Under the pieces are notes generated by a model, which was given only the letters and a program-made list of their open reading frames with translations, was not told where the DNA came from and ran no database searches. Source: Amycolatopsis azurea DSM 43854 (GTDB lineage Bacteria; Actinomycetota; Actinomycetes; Mycobacteriales; Pseudonocardiaceae). From it: a stretch of DNA of 64,000 bases. Made by a program: the position numbers and the translations under genes. Shown here piece by piece: positions 25,443 through 34,052 of this stretch. Each line of letters starts with the position of its first letter. Within the stretch, counting starts at the first letter, position 1. The stretch covers positions 62,001 to 126,000 of the forward strand of contig NZ_MUXN01000028.1 in NCBI RefSeq assembly GCF_001995215.1, written 5' to 3'.

Positions 25443-26070
25443 GCTCGTCATCCCGGACGCGGGCGACCGCGAAACGCTCGGCGCGTTCGTGGCCAGGGCG
25501 GTCCGGCTCGACCAGAACACCCTGGTGCGGTTGCGGCAGCGCGGCGACGGCGTCGTCGAGGCGTGGAGCACGACACCGTTCGAGGTCCTCGCCACCAGGG
25601 CCGTCGCCGGTGACATCACGCCGTCGGACATCACCGTCTCCGGGAACGAGCTGCTCGCCGCGTTGACCGTCGCGGGCGGCGAGCGGATGGATCCGGGCCC
25701 GGCCCGTGACCTGATGTGGCATTCCGAGCTGCCCGCCCCCGGCCGCTGGCAGCTGGTGGACGAACTGCCGGCGACGGTGATCGCGGAGCTGGCCGATCGC
25801 GGGGTCACCCTCGCCCGCGACAACGTCGGCCCGCACGGCACGCCGCCCGCGTCGCTGATGGACCAGGCGGTGCTCACCGTTTCCGGCAACGAGCTGGAGA
25901 TCAAGGTCCAGATGCGGTGCCTGTTCGCGCTGTCCGGGATGGGCTTCGTCGACTCGTCGATCGACGGCGACGTCGTCCGGGTCACCGCGACGGATTCGTG
26001 GATGCGCATCGACGCGCGGTACGGCGCCGTCATCAAGCGCCGCCACGCGCTCCTGCCGCTGCTGTTCTGA
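25435..26070 (+). CDS. Conserved hypothetical protein coupled to gdh and thioesterase
   Basis: 211 residues, soluble, no signal or membrane segments. It starts ELVIPDAGDRETLGAFVARA and has a tract EAWSTTPFEVLATRAVAG near residues 42-59. It ends in a basic YGAVIKRRHALLPLLF. The ATG overlaps the thioesterase stop by 8 nt. By position it corresponds to M. tuberculosis Rv2474c. No function can be assigned; tight coupling to gdh and a thioesterase suggests a metabolic accessory role. Confidence 0.8.
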   Translation: MPELVIPDAGDRETLGAFVARAVRLDQNTLVRLRQRGDGVVEAWSTTPFEVLATRAVAGDITPSDITVSGNELLAALTVAGGERMDPGPARDLMWHSELPAPGRWQLVDELPATVIAELADRGVTLARDNVGPHGTPPASLMDQAVLTVSGNELEIKVQMRCLFALSGMGFVDSSIDGDVVRVTATDSWMRIDARYGAVIKRRHALLPLLF

Positions 26071-26133
26071 CGGCTTTCTTACCGCTTCACACCGCGGGTG
26101 GCTTCCGGCCGCCCGCGGTGTCAGGCTGTCCCC

Positions 26134-26427
26134 ATGAACGACAGTGCCTCCCGCGGCGAAGACAAGGGCGGCGAGGACCCGACCGCGGACTTCCTCGCCG
26201 AGGTCAGGCCGGAGGAGACCCCGTGGCGGACCGAGCGGCCGCCGGGTGAGGAGGCGCCGGAACGCGCCGGACGCCCGGAGAAATGGGGCCGCGCCAAGGC
26301 CGCCGGACGCGCCGCCGCGGCAGCGGCCCCGTACGTCCAGGCCGCCGCGCTGGCGACCTGGATCGTCTCGGGCACCGTCGGCGATTCAGGTGACTCCGGC
26401 GACATGGGCTCCTCGGGCGACGCCTAA
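26134..26427 (+). CDS. Small hypothetical protein
   Basis: 97 residues: a charged, Glu/Arg/Pro-rich first half, an Ala-rich hydrophobic segment (about residues 56-80, AAAAAAPYVQAAALATWIVS) that could cross or touch the membrane, and a Gly/Asp/Ser tail (DSGDSGDMGSSGDA). There is no ribosome-binding site before ATG 26134, so the mRNA may be leaderless. It converges on the DUF305 gene with a 4-nt overlap. Not recognised. Confidence 0.6.
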   Translation: MNDSASRGEDKGGEDPTADFLAEVRPEETPWRTERPPGEEAPERAGRPEKWGRAKAAGRAAAAAAPYVQAAALATWIVSGTVGDSGDSGDMGSSGDA

Positions 26428-27074
26428 AGCTTCGAGCGCATCGTCTTCATGCGTTCGATCTCGGCGGACTGGCCGGTGATGACCTCTTGGGCCATCTCCT
26501 GCGCCTTGATCTCGACGCCCTTGCCGAGCTGGGTCTCGGCCATGGTCAGCGCTCCCGTGTGATGCGCGATCATCAGGTCGAGGAACATCTTTTCGAACGC
26601 CACGCCGCTCGCCGCGCGCAGATCGGCCAGCTGGGCCTCGGTCGCCATCCCCGGCATCAGCGCGTGATCGTGCCCGCCGCCGTGGTCACCGTGGCCCGCG
26701 TGCCCTTCGCCCGGCACCGGCTTGCCGCGATCGGACAGCCACGTCTTCATCATCGTGACCTCGCCGTCCTGCGCCACCGAGATCCGCCCGGCGATCGCCC
26801 GGATCTGCTCGTTCGCCGTCTTGCCCGGCACCAGGTCGGTCATCACCTTCGCCTGCTGGTGGTGGGGGATCATCATCGTGATGTATTCGACGTCGGCCTC
26901 GTTCGGCTGATCGCGGTTCACCGGACCGCGGGAGCCGGTGGCCGCCTGCTCACCGGGTTTGCCGGGAACGATCACCGGCGCGCTCTGGGTGGGCGCGGCG
27001 GGCTCGTCGGCGCCGGTGCAGCCCGAGACGGCGAAAGCGGCCACGACCAGCGCCGATGTCAAACATTTTCTCAT
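26424..27074 (-). CDS. DUF305 family lipoprotein
   Basis: 216 residues. Lipobox VSGC with Cys19 after a hydrophobic signal. Two histidine-rich copies of the DUF305 fold follow: MMIPHHQQAKVM near residue 67 and LMIAHHTGALTMAE near residue 168, separated by a His/Gly linker (GHAGHGDHGGGHDHA). This His/Met pattern suggests metal, often copper, binding outside the membrane; that role is inference. Divergent from the LVIVD-type secreted protein gene, a pairing that recurs in actinobacteria. Confidence 0.85.
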   Translation of the reverse strand: MRKCLTSALVVAAFAVSGCTGADEPAAPTQSAPVIVPGKPGEQAATGSRGPVNRDQPNEADVEYITMMIPHHQQAKVMTDLVPGKTANEQIRAIAGRISVAQDGEVTMMKTWLSDRGKPVPGEGHAGHGDHGGGHDHALMPGMATEAQLADLRAASGVAFEKMFLDLMIAHHTGALTMAETQLGKGVEIKAQEMAQEVITGQSAEIERMKTMRSKL

Positions 27075-27111
27075 CCCGGGAGAACCTCCGTTGGTGGGTA
27101 TCTGCTGAGCC

Positions 27112-27125
27112 TAAATAAGTAATAA
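27112..27125. promoter_or_regulatory. AT-rich divergent promoter core
   Basis: TAAATAAGTAATAA lies midway between the divergent DUF305 and LVIVD genes (27075-27161) and offers -10-like boxes on both strands. It is the most AT-rich short stretch nearby and probably drives both genes. Confidence 0.35.
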
Positions 27126-27161
27126 GGTTCGCGTAAAGCTGGGTGGAAGGAGAGCCATATC

Positions 27162-28613
<1,452 letters not shown>

Positions 28614-28620
28614 TCGCCTA

Positions 28621-28655
28621 GCGGCCGCCCTGGCTCACACGAGCCAGGCGGCCGC
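28621..28655. terminator. Hairpin between convergent LVIVD and aglA genes
   Basis: GCGGCCGCCCTGGCTC and GAGCCAGGCGGCCGC pair over 15 bp with one bulged C and loop ACAC. It overlaps the last codons of the minus-strand glucosidase and can terminate transcription from both sides. Confidence 0.65.
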
Positions 28656-30188
28656 GTCCGGCGGGAGTTTCCCGTCCACCAAGGGAACGCTCGACAGCAG
28701 CACCTCACCGGGCGGCAGCGCGATCGGGCTCGCGGACGTGTTCAGCGCGCAGACCAGCCCGCCACCGCGCCGCCGGAACGCGAAACACCCCGCCGGGGCC
28801 CCGTACCACTCCAGTTCGTCGCCACCGAAAGCCTTGTGCGACTTGCGGATCTCGATCGCCCGCCGGTACAGCGACAGCGTCGACGCCGGATCCTCCAGTT
28901 GCGCTTCCACGGTCACCGACGCCCACGAAGCGGGCATCGGCAGCCACGTCCGCGGATTCCGCGAGAAGCCGAACGGCGGCAAGTCGCCTTCCCACGGCAG
29001 CGGCACCCGCGACGCGTCCCGGCCGAACTCGGCGCCGGAGGTCTTCGCGCGCGGGTCCGCGACCGCGTCGGGCGGGATGTCGACGTTGCCGAGTCCCAGT
29101 TCCTCGCCGTTGTACAGATAGACCGCCCCGGGCAGCGCGAGTTCGACCAGCGCCATCGCCCGTGCGCGCCGGACGCCGCGTTCACCGCCGCCATACCGGC
29201 TGACCTGCCGCCAGACGTCGTGGTTGCTCAGCGTCCAGGTGGCGGGCGCCCCGGCCGACTTCGGCACCGCCAGGGACCGCTCGATGGCGGTCCGCAGCGC
29301 GTCCGCGTCGAAATGCGTGAGCACGAGCCGGAAGTTGAACGCCAGGTGCAGTTCGTCCGGCCGCAGGTACCGCGCGAGGCGTTCCTCGTCGGTCACCCAG
29401 ATCTCGCCGACGGCCATGGTGCCCGGGTACTCGTCGAGCACCTTGCGGATCATCTGGTGGATCTCGTGGACGCGGTCGTTGTCGAACCGCGGGTCGTAGA
29501 ACTCGCTGGGTCCCATCGCGTTCACCCGCGGGTCCATGTCCGGCAGGCCCGGCGGTTTCGCCATGCCGTGCGCGACGTCGACGCGGAAGCCGTCCACCCC
29601 GTGGTCCAGCCAGAACCGCAGGGTCCGTTCCAGATCCGCGGCGACCTCGTGGTTGGTCCAGTTCAGGTCCGGCTGCTGCGGCGAGAACAGGTGCAGGTAC
29701 CACTGGCCGTCCGGGACCCGGGTCCACGCCGGGCCGCCGAACGCGCTGACCCAGTTGTTCGGCGGCTGGTCGCCGCGCGGGCCGAGCCCGTCACGGAAGA
29801 TGTAGCGATCCCGTTCCGGGCTTCCCGGCGACGCCGCCATCGCCGATTTGAACCAGGCGTGGGTGTTGCTGGTGTGGTTGGGGACGACGTCGATGGTGAC
29901 CTTGATGCCTCGTTTGTGCGCCTCGGTCCGCAGCACGTCGAAATCGCCGAGGGTGCCGAACATCGGATCGACGTCGCGCGGATCGGCGATGTCGTATCCG
30001 TGGTCGGCCATCGGCGAGCGGTAGAACGGCGTCAGCCACAGCGCGTCGACCCCGAGCAGCTCCAGGTAACCGAGCTTGCCGCGGATGCCTTCGAGGTCAC
30101 CGACGCCGTCCCCGTCCGAGTCGGCGAACGAGCGCACGTAGACCTGGTAGAAGACCGCGTGGTCCCACCAGGCCCCGTCGCGCTCCAT
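28635..30188 (-). CDS. aglA: GH13 alpha-glucosidase
   Basis: 517 residues, a cytosolic glycoside hydrolase of family 13 that releases glucose from alpha-glucosides (possibly a trehalose- or maltose-type substrate). The (beta/alpha)8 barrel motifs are VDALWLTPFYRSPMADHGYD, DVVPNHTS, GFRVDVAHG (nucleophile Asp), AVGEIW (acid/base Glu) and LSNHDVWRQ (transition-state Asp). ATG 30188 overlaps the globin stop by one base, so the two are coupled. M. tuberculosis has the same aglA-glbO adjacency (Rv2471-Rv2470). No signal peptide. Confidence 0.92.
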   Translation of the reverse strand: MERDGAWWDHAVFYQVYVRSFADSDGDGVGDLEGIRGKLGYLELLGVDALWLTPFYRSPMADHGYDIADPRDVDPMFGTLGDFDVLRTEAHKRGIKVTIDVVPNHTSNTHAWFKSAMAASPGSPERDRYIFRDGLGPRGDQPPNNWVSAFGGPAWTRVPDGQWYLHLFSPQQPDLNWTNHEVAADLERTLRFWLDHGVDGFRVDVAHGMAKPPGLPDMDPRVNAMGPSEFYDPRFDNDRVHEIHQMIRKVLDEYPGTMAVGEIWVTDEERLARYLRPDELHLAFNFRLVLTHFDADALRTAIERSLAVPKSAGAPATWTLSNHDVWRQVSRYGGGERGVRRARAMALVELALPGAVYLYNGEELGLGNVDIPPDAVADPRAKTSGAEFGRDASRVPLPWEGDLPPFGFSRNPRTWLPMPASWASVTVEAQLEDPASTLSLYRRAIEIRKSHKAFGGDELEWYGAPAGCFAFRRRGGGLVCALNTSASPIALPPGEVLLSSVPLVDGKLPPDAAAWLV

Positions 30189-30577
30189 CACACGAAACTG
30201 TTCATCATGCTGTTGGCGGCCATCTCCAGGTACGCCCACAGCTGCCCGCGGTAGGGCTCCTCGATGTTCTCCTCGTCGACGGCGATCTTGATGCAGCGCA
30301 ACCAGGCGTCGCGTTCGATCGGGCCGATCTTGAACGGGGCGTGCCGCATCCGCAGGCGCGGGTGGCCGCGCTGGTCCGAGTAGGTGTGCGGGCCGCCCCA
30401 GTACTGCATGAGGAACAGCCGGAAGCGCTCCTCGGCCGGGCCGAGGTCCTCCTCGGGATACAGCGGGCGGAGCACCTCGTCGACCGCCACTTCGGCGTAG
30501 AACCGCGCGACGATCCGGGTGAACACCGGTTCGCCGCCGATCGCTTCGTACAAGGTGGTGGGGTCAGGTTCGGTCAC
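30188..30577 (-). CDS. glbO: Group II truncated haemoglobin
   Basis: 129 residues, the size of mycobacterial GlbO. Key haem-pocket residues are in place: Tyr27 (B10, FYAEV), Tyr40 (CD1, RPLYPEE), proximal His79 (RHAPF) and Trp92 (G8, RDAWLRC), each four residues beyond the GlbO numbering I remember. It binds O2/NO in the cytoplasm, with a role in oxygen handling or NO/peroxide detoxification. GTG 30577 is preferred because GGAG lies 8 nt upstream; GTG 30583 leaves 2 nt. Second of three minus-strand genes, MscS-type channel first and aglA last. Confidence 0.92.
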   Translation of the reverse strand: MTEPDPTTLYEAIGGEPVFTRIVARFYAEVAVDEVLRPLYPEEDLGPAEERFRLFLMQYWGGPHTYSDQRGHPRLRMRHAPFKIGPIERDAWLRCIKIAVDEENIEEPYRGQLWAYLEMAANSMMNSFV

Positions 30578-30603
30578 GGACACAGCTCCATTCTGCCCTT
30601 GTC

Positions 30604-31581
30604 CTACTGCCCGGCGGGGCCGGACGACATAAAGCGCCCGAGCGGGGGCTCGAAGCCGGCTTCGTCCAGCACGGCGAGCAGGTGCGCCCGGAGCGCGCGC
30701 TGCACGGCCCACTGCTTGCCTGGGCGGACTTTGACGGTGAGGCGGAGTTTGATGCCCTCGGGGGTCACGGTCTCCACACCGAGCATCTCGGGCGGCTCCA
30801 GCACGTTCGGTGCGAGCCCTTCGCTCTCCAGGAGCGTCTTCGACTTCTCGGCCATCAGTTCGGTGGCCTTCTCGACGTCGGCGGAGTAGCTGAGCGGGAC
30901 GTCGACGACGGCCACCGCGAAGCCCTGGCTCGAGTTGCCGACCCGCAGCACCTCGCCGTTGCGGACGTACCAGACGGTCCCGTTGATGTCACGCAGGGTG
31001 GTGATCCGGAGACCGACGGCCTCGACGGTGCCGGACGCCTCGCCGACGTCGACGACATCACCCACGCCGTACTGGTCCTCGATCATCATGAAGATGCCGG
31101 ACAGGAAGTCCTTGACGAGGTTCTGCGCGCCGAAACCGAGCGCGACACCGACGATGCCCGCCGAGGCGATGATCGGCGCCAGGTCGATACCCAGTTCGCC
31201 CAGCACGAGGATGAACGCCAGGCCGTAGATGAACAGCGTCGCCACCGACTTGAGGACCGAGCCGATGGTGGCGGCGCGCTGACGGCGTCGCTCCATCACG
31301 GCCGACCCGAGAACTTCGGGGGCCTTCTCCCGCAGCGGTCTCAAGAGGGCGGGCAGTTTCGAGGAGCCGCTGGGCATCCGGGTCACCCGGTTGATCAGGC
31401 GCCGCACCACGTAGCGCAGCAGGAACGCCACGGCGACGATCATCACTATCTTGATCGGCTTCGTCAGCAGCCAGCCGGCCGACGCGGAGAGCCATTCGTT
31501 GTTTGTGACCTGGAACACCTGGCCGCACAGGGTGCTGGCGTCCTTCGTGCATGCCGGGGGTTCGGTGGGCAGCAGGTTCAC
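30604..31581 (-). CDS. MscS family small-conductance mechanosensitive channel
   Basis: 325 residues. Three to four membrane segments lie in the first 190 residues; the pore helix leads into the MscS beta-domain (GFGAQNLVKDFLSGIF, then QYGVGDVVDVGEASGTVEAV), followed by an alpha/beta C-terminal domain. It opens under membrane tension and releases solutes on osmotic downshock. GTG 31581 is selected from AAAGGACA about 10 nt upstream and because conserved sequence begins after it; longer frames run into the divergent promoter region. It precedes glbO by 26 nt. Confidence 0.88.
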   Translation of the reverse strand: MNLLPTEPPACTKDASTLCGQVFQVTNNEWLSASAGWLLTKPIKIVMIVAVAFLLRYVVRRLINRVTRMPSGSSKLPALLRPLREKAPEVLGSAVMERRRQRAATIGSVLKSVATLFIYGLAFILVLGELGIDLAPIIASAGIVGVALGFGAQNLVKDFLSGIFMMIEDQYGVGDVVDVGEASGTVEAVGLRITTLRDINGTVWYVRNGEVLRVGNSSQGFAVAVVDVPLSYSADVEKATELMAEKSKTLLESEGLAPNVLEPPEMLGVETVTPEGIKLRLTVKVRPGKQWAVQRALRAHLLAVLDEAGFEPPLGRFMSSGPAGQ

Positions 31582-31771
31582 GGAGAGGAAATGTCCTTTC
31601 GTACTCGGCGGGGATCGTTCGCGCTGCTCGGCGCGGCAGGCGCCCCGGCGGATGCGAAACAGCCAACTCGATGTGGCCGCCGGGTCGCGCGCATATGACA
31701 CGTCCAGTAACACACGTGCACTTTGGGGCTGATCTGTGGTCGACTATGCCTGCACCGGTGGAGGTGGTCGA

Positions 31772-32497
31772 GTGCCAGACCGACAACCCATCCCCCTCGG
31801 CGTCCCGAGCCAAGCCTTGGCCGGACAGGCGCCGGAGGTCGTGTTGCGCGCCCATCCGGGAGGTGCCCCCTCGCACGGGGCTCCACCGGGCGGGCCGGGA
31901 ACGCGGCCAGGGGGTGTTGCCCGCCCGCCCGGACAGCGTAGAGGGCGGGATCCGTCGACTACGGCGGCACCCACCACGACTTCGTGGGGCCGCAGACGGG
32001 TATTGCTGTTGAACGCCACGTTCGAGCCGCTCACGGCGCTGCCGTTGCGGCGCGCGGTGGTCCTCGTGATGTGCGGCAAGGCCGAGGTGGTGCACGGAGA
32101 CCCGGCAGGGCTCGAACTGCACGCCGCCACGGTCTCGCTGCCCGTGCCCTCGGTGATCCGACTGAGCACCTACGTGCGCGTGCCCTACCGCGCGCAGGTG
32201 CCGCTGACCCGGGCCGGGCTGATGCATCGCGACCGGTACCGCTGCGCCTACTGCGGAGGGCGGGCCGAGACGATCGACCACGTCGTCCCGCGCAGTCGCG
32301 GAGGTCCCCACAGCTGGACGAACTGCGTGGCCTGCTGCGCCAAGTGCAACCACCGGAAGGCGGACAAGCTGCTTTCCGAGATCGGCTGGCGGCTGCGCGT
32401 CGTGCCGAGGGCCCCGCACGGCCCGCACTGGCGGCTGCTGGCCCATTCCAAGGAGGCCGACCCGTTGTGGCGGCCGTACCTGGGCACGGCGGCCTGA
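31772..32497 (+). CDS. HNH endonuclease domain protein
   Basis: 241 residues. The first 70 are Pro/Gly/Arg-rich and probably disordered; the conserved part starts at RRRVLLLNATFEPLTALPLR. The HNH/zinc module is CAYCGGRAETIDHVVPRSRG followed by CVACCAKCNHRKADK near the C-terminus: two CxxC pairs and the catalytic D-H. A DNA nuclease of unknown role; the same family sits here in mycobacteria (Rv2469c). GTG 31772 has GGAGG 7 nt upstream; an in-frame GTG at 31736 is the alternative. Divergent from the MscS gene. Confidence 0.85.
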   Translation: MPDRQPIPLGVPSQALAGQAPEVVLRAHPGGAPSHGAPPGGPGTRPGGVARPPGQRRGRDPSTTAAPTTTSWGRRRVLLLNATFEPLTALPLRRAVVLVMCGKAEVVHGDPAGLELHAATVSLPVPSVIRLSTYVRVPYRAQVPLTRAGLMHRDRYRCAYCGGRAETIDHVVPRSRGGPHSWTNCVACCAKCNHRKADKLLSEIGWRLRVVPRAPHGPHWRLLAHSKEADPLWRPYLGTAA

Positions 32498-32517
32498 CCG
32501 GGTTTTGAAGACGTCGG

Positions 32518-32548
32518 CGCCCCGGCTGCCTGTTCGGCGGCCGGGGCG
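32518..32548. terminator. Hairpin terminator between HNH gene and the hexapeptide-repeat gene
   Basis: CGCCCCGGC (32518-32526) and GCCGGGGCG (32540-32548) form a perfect 9-bp stem with a 13-nt loop. It stands between convergent genes. Confidence 0.6.
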
Positions 32549-32595
32549 AGCCGATGATGCCGTGTGAAGCTCTCTACCAGCGGTCGTGCTTGAAC

Positions 32596-32949
32596 TCAGG
32601 CGGCGAGGGAGAGGTCGCTCTGGCAGGTGACGCGGGTGCCACGGGTGACGCGCGTGCCGCGAGTGACGCGGGTTCCGCAGGTGACGCGGGTTCCGGCGGT
32701 CACGCGGGTGCCACGAGTGACGCGCGTGCCACGAGTGACGCGGGTTCCGGCGGTGACGCGGGTGCCTCGGGTCACCCGGGTGCCGCGGGTGACGCGCGTT
32801 CCGGCGGTGACCCGGGTACCGCGAGTGACGCGAGTACCGCGCGTAACCCGTGTGCCCGCCGTCACACGCGTACCGGGGACAAAACCAATTTCGAAGAGTG
32901 ACGAAATGTCGTCGATGATCGCCTGGCCGGGTGTCTGGGTGCTCTGCAT
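32596..32949 (-). CDS. Hexapeptide-repeat protein (14 x GTRVTx), unknown family
   Basis: 117 residues. A 25-residue leader-like start contains AIIDDISSLFEIGFVP. Fourteen uninterrupted hexapeptides GTRVT(A/R/C) follow (residues 26-109), then the tail QSDLSLAA. The sixth residues read A R R A R R A R R A C R R C, an 18-residue superperiod. The repeats hold 22 Arg and no Lys, Asp or Glu; the only cysteines (91, 109) are 18 residues apart. ATG 32947-32949 has AGGAGG 7 nt upstream and a promoter (33023-33051) on the same strand. Two readings are possible: a left-handed beta-helix, since three hexads make one 18-residue coil, or a repeat-core precursor peptide. No modification or transport genes adjoin. 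The opposite strand is also open. Confidence 0.72.
   Translation of the reverse strand: MQSTQTPGQAIIDDISSLFEIGFVPGTRVTAGTRVTRGTRVTRGTRVTAGTRVTRGTRVTRGTRVTAGTRVTRGTRVTRGTRVTAGTRVTCGTRVTRGTRVTRGTRVTCQSDLSLAA
32623..32874. repeat. 18-bp tandem repeat array inside the hexapeptide gene
   Basis: Fourteen imperfect 18-bp units with a weak 54-bp superperiod. Differences fall almost only at minus-strand third codon positions (Gly GGT/GGC/GGA; Thr ACG/ACA/ACT/ACC; Arg CGT/CGG/CGC; Val GTG/GTT/GTC), so the encoded repeat stays constant while the DNA drifts. Confidence 0.85.
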
Positions 32950-33022
32950 GACATGTCCTCCTGCGACCGGTGCGTGACCTGCTGGGGTGGGGGAGCTGGG
33001 CGCAAGGCCCGTACAGGTGAAA

Positions 33023-33051
33023 AAGCTACGAGGATTTCAAGGCTCGGACAA
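33023..33051 (-). promoter_or_regulatory. Promoter for the hexapeptide-repeat gene
   Basis: On the minus strand TTGTCC (33046-33051) and TAGCTT (33023-33028, TANNNT type) are spaced exactly 17 nt. Transcription would start near 33016, leaving a leader of about 66 nt before the ATG. Confidence 0.5.
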
Positions 33052-33227
33052 GACGACAGCGCCGGGTGCGGCCGCCCGTACGTTGAGTTGCAACCTTTCG
33101 GCCTTCAGGGCTTCGCCCCAACGTGGGAGCGCTTTCGTGGCAAGCGGCGGACGGTGGCCCCGGGACGGTGAGCGGCAGGTGTCGTCGCGCACAGCCGTGC
33201 GGGCGGGTGCGGCCACGTGTCATCGGA

Positions 33228-33233
33228 TACGCT
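33228..33233 (+). promoter_or_regulatory. -10 element (TACGCT) for a leaderless ctaJ-like transcript
   Basis: TACGCT fits TANNNT and lies 7 nt before the GTG at 33241, without a ribosome-binding site between them. Confidence 0.5.
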
Positions 33234-33240
33234 CACGCGC

Positions 33241-33498
33241 GTGAACCTTGTCGAGACGATCCTGGTCTTCGCGGTGATCCCCCTGGCCATCTACGCGCTG
33301 TGCGGGGTGGCCACGCTGCGGTCGAAGGGCGCGGGCGTCGCCCGGTACCGGCCGGGGCAACCGTGGGAGTACCCGGCCATGTGGTGGAGCGCCAACCCCG
33401 ACGGTGTCGGCGCCAGGCATTCGCACGCGGGCGGCGCGACAGCCGTCAACGTGGCGAACGGAGCTTCGGTGACGGGAGGCGCTCGTGGCAACTGGTGA
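33241..33498 (+). CDS. ctaJ: Small membrane protein, probable aa3-type oxidase subunit CtaJ
   Basis: 85 residues with a single membrane segment at residues 3-24 (LVETILVFAVIPLAIYALCG), then a polar part with RYRPGQPWEYPAMWW and a Gly-rich end GGARGNW. Layout and its place directly before a DUF5130 gene near pepN match what I remember of CtaJ, an accessory subunit of the mycobacterial cytochrome aa3 oxidase. The assignment rests on memory, not alignment; otherwise it is an unnamed membrane protein. Its last 14 nt overlap the DUF5130 gene, so the pair is coupled. Confidence 0.6.
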   Translation: MNLVETILVFAVIPLAIYALCGVATLRSKGAGVARYRPGQPWEYPAMWWSANPDGVGARHSHAGGATAVNVANGASVTGGARGNW

Positions 33499-33964
33499 AC
33501 TGACCCATTCGTCCACCGCTGTTGACGAAGAGCCCGGTTACGGCGCCGCCGTTACCTCCAGCGGCCGGATCTCCGCCGCCAAGATGTACGAACCGGCTGG
33601 GCCGATCAGCCCATTCACGACCCAGCAGCTTGCGCGGCTGGACGAGGCGCTGACGCTGGCCAGCCGCGAGACCGGCCTGGACTTCAGCGTGTACCTCGGC
33701 GACCTCGGCGAGGACACCCGCGCCACCGCCGAGGGGCTCCTGGCCTCGACCGACAACCCGGCCGACGCCGTGGTCGTCGCCGTGTCGCCCGGTCAGCGCG
33801 CCATCGAGATCGTGACGGGCTCGCTGGCCCGGCACCGCCTGCCCGACCGCGGCGCGAAGCTCGCCGTGGCCAGCATGGTGGCCTCCTTCAAGGAAGGCGA
33901 CCTCATCGGCGGTCTCGTGAACGCCCTCCGCATGCTGAGCGACCAGGCCGGCAGCCCCAGCTGA
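33485..33964 (+). CDS. DUF5130 (TPM-domain-like) protein
   Basis: 159 residues, soluble. After a variable N-terminus comes a compact alpha/beta domain (GPISPFTTQQLARLDEALTL, TGLDFSVYLGDLGEDTRATA, NPADAVVVAVSPGQRAIEIV, LPDRGAKLAVASMVASFKEG) of the DUF5130/TPM type. Corresponds by position to M. tuberculosis Rv2468c. Function unknown; the 14-nt overlap with the ctaJ-like gene hints at a link to the respiratory chain. Followed by a strong terminator. Confidence 0.75.
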   Translation: MATGELTHSSTAVDEEPGYGAAVTSSGRISAAKMYEPAGPISPFTTQQLARLDEALTLASRETGLDFSVYLGDLGEDTRATAEGLLASTDNPADAVVVAVSPGQRAIEIVTGSLARHRLPDRGAKLAVASMVASFKEGDLIGGLVNALRMLSDQAGSPS

Positions 33965-34002
33965 CGGGGCTGAAGGGGACTTTCCCCGCATAAGACGCAG
34001 CA

Positions 34003-34043
34003 AAGGGGCCCTTCACCGCATCACATGCGGTGAAGGGCCCCTT
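34003..34043. terminator. Perfect 19-bp hairpin between convergent DUF5130 and pepN genes
   Basis: AAGGGGCCCTTCACCGCAT and its exact reverse complement enclose only CAC; CAGCTTTCT follows. It sits 10 nt before the pepN stop and can act on both strands. The TTCACCGC/GCGGTGAA motif echoes the short hairpin at 62533-62559. Confidence 0.8.
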
Positions 34044-34052
34044 CAGCTTTCT

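Noticed and set aside
30604..31713. MscS protein starting at 31713
   Set aside because: The extra N-terminal residues are Arg/Ser-rich without conservation and run through the divergent promoter; GTG 31581 fits the conserved start.
32623..32874. CRISPR-like array of short repeats
   Set aside because: Units are contiguous 18-mers without spacers and keep one reading frame; no cas genes are present.
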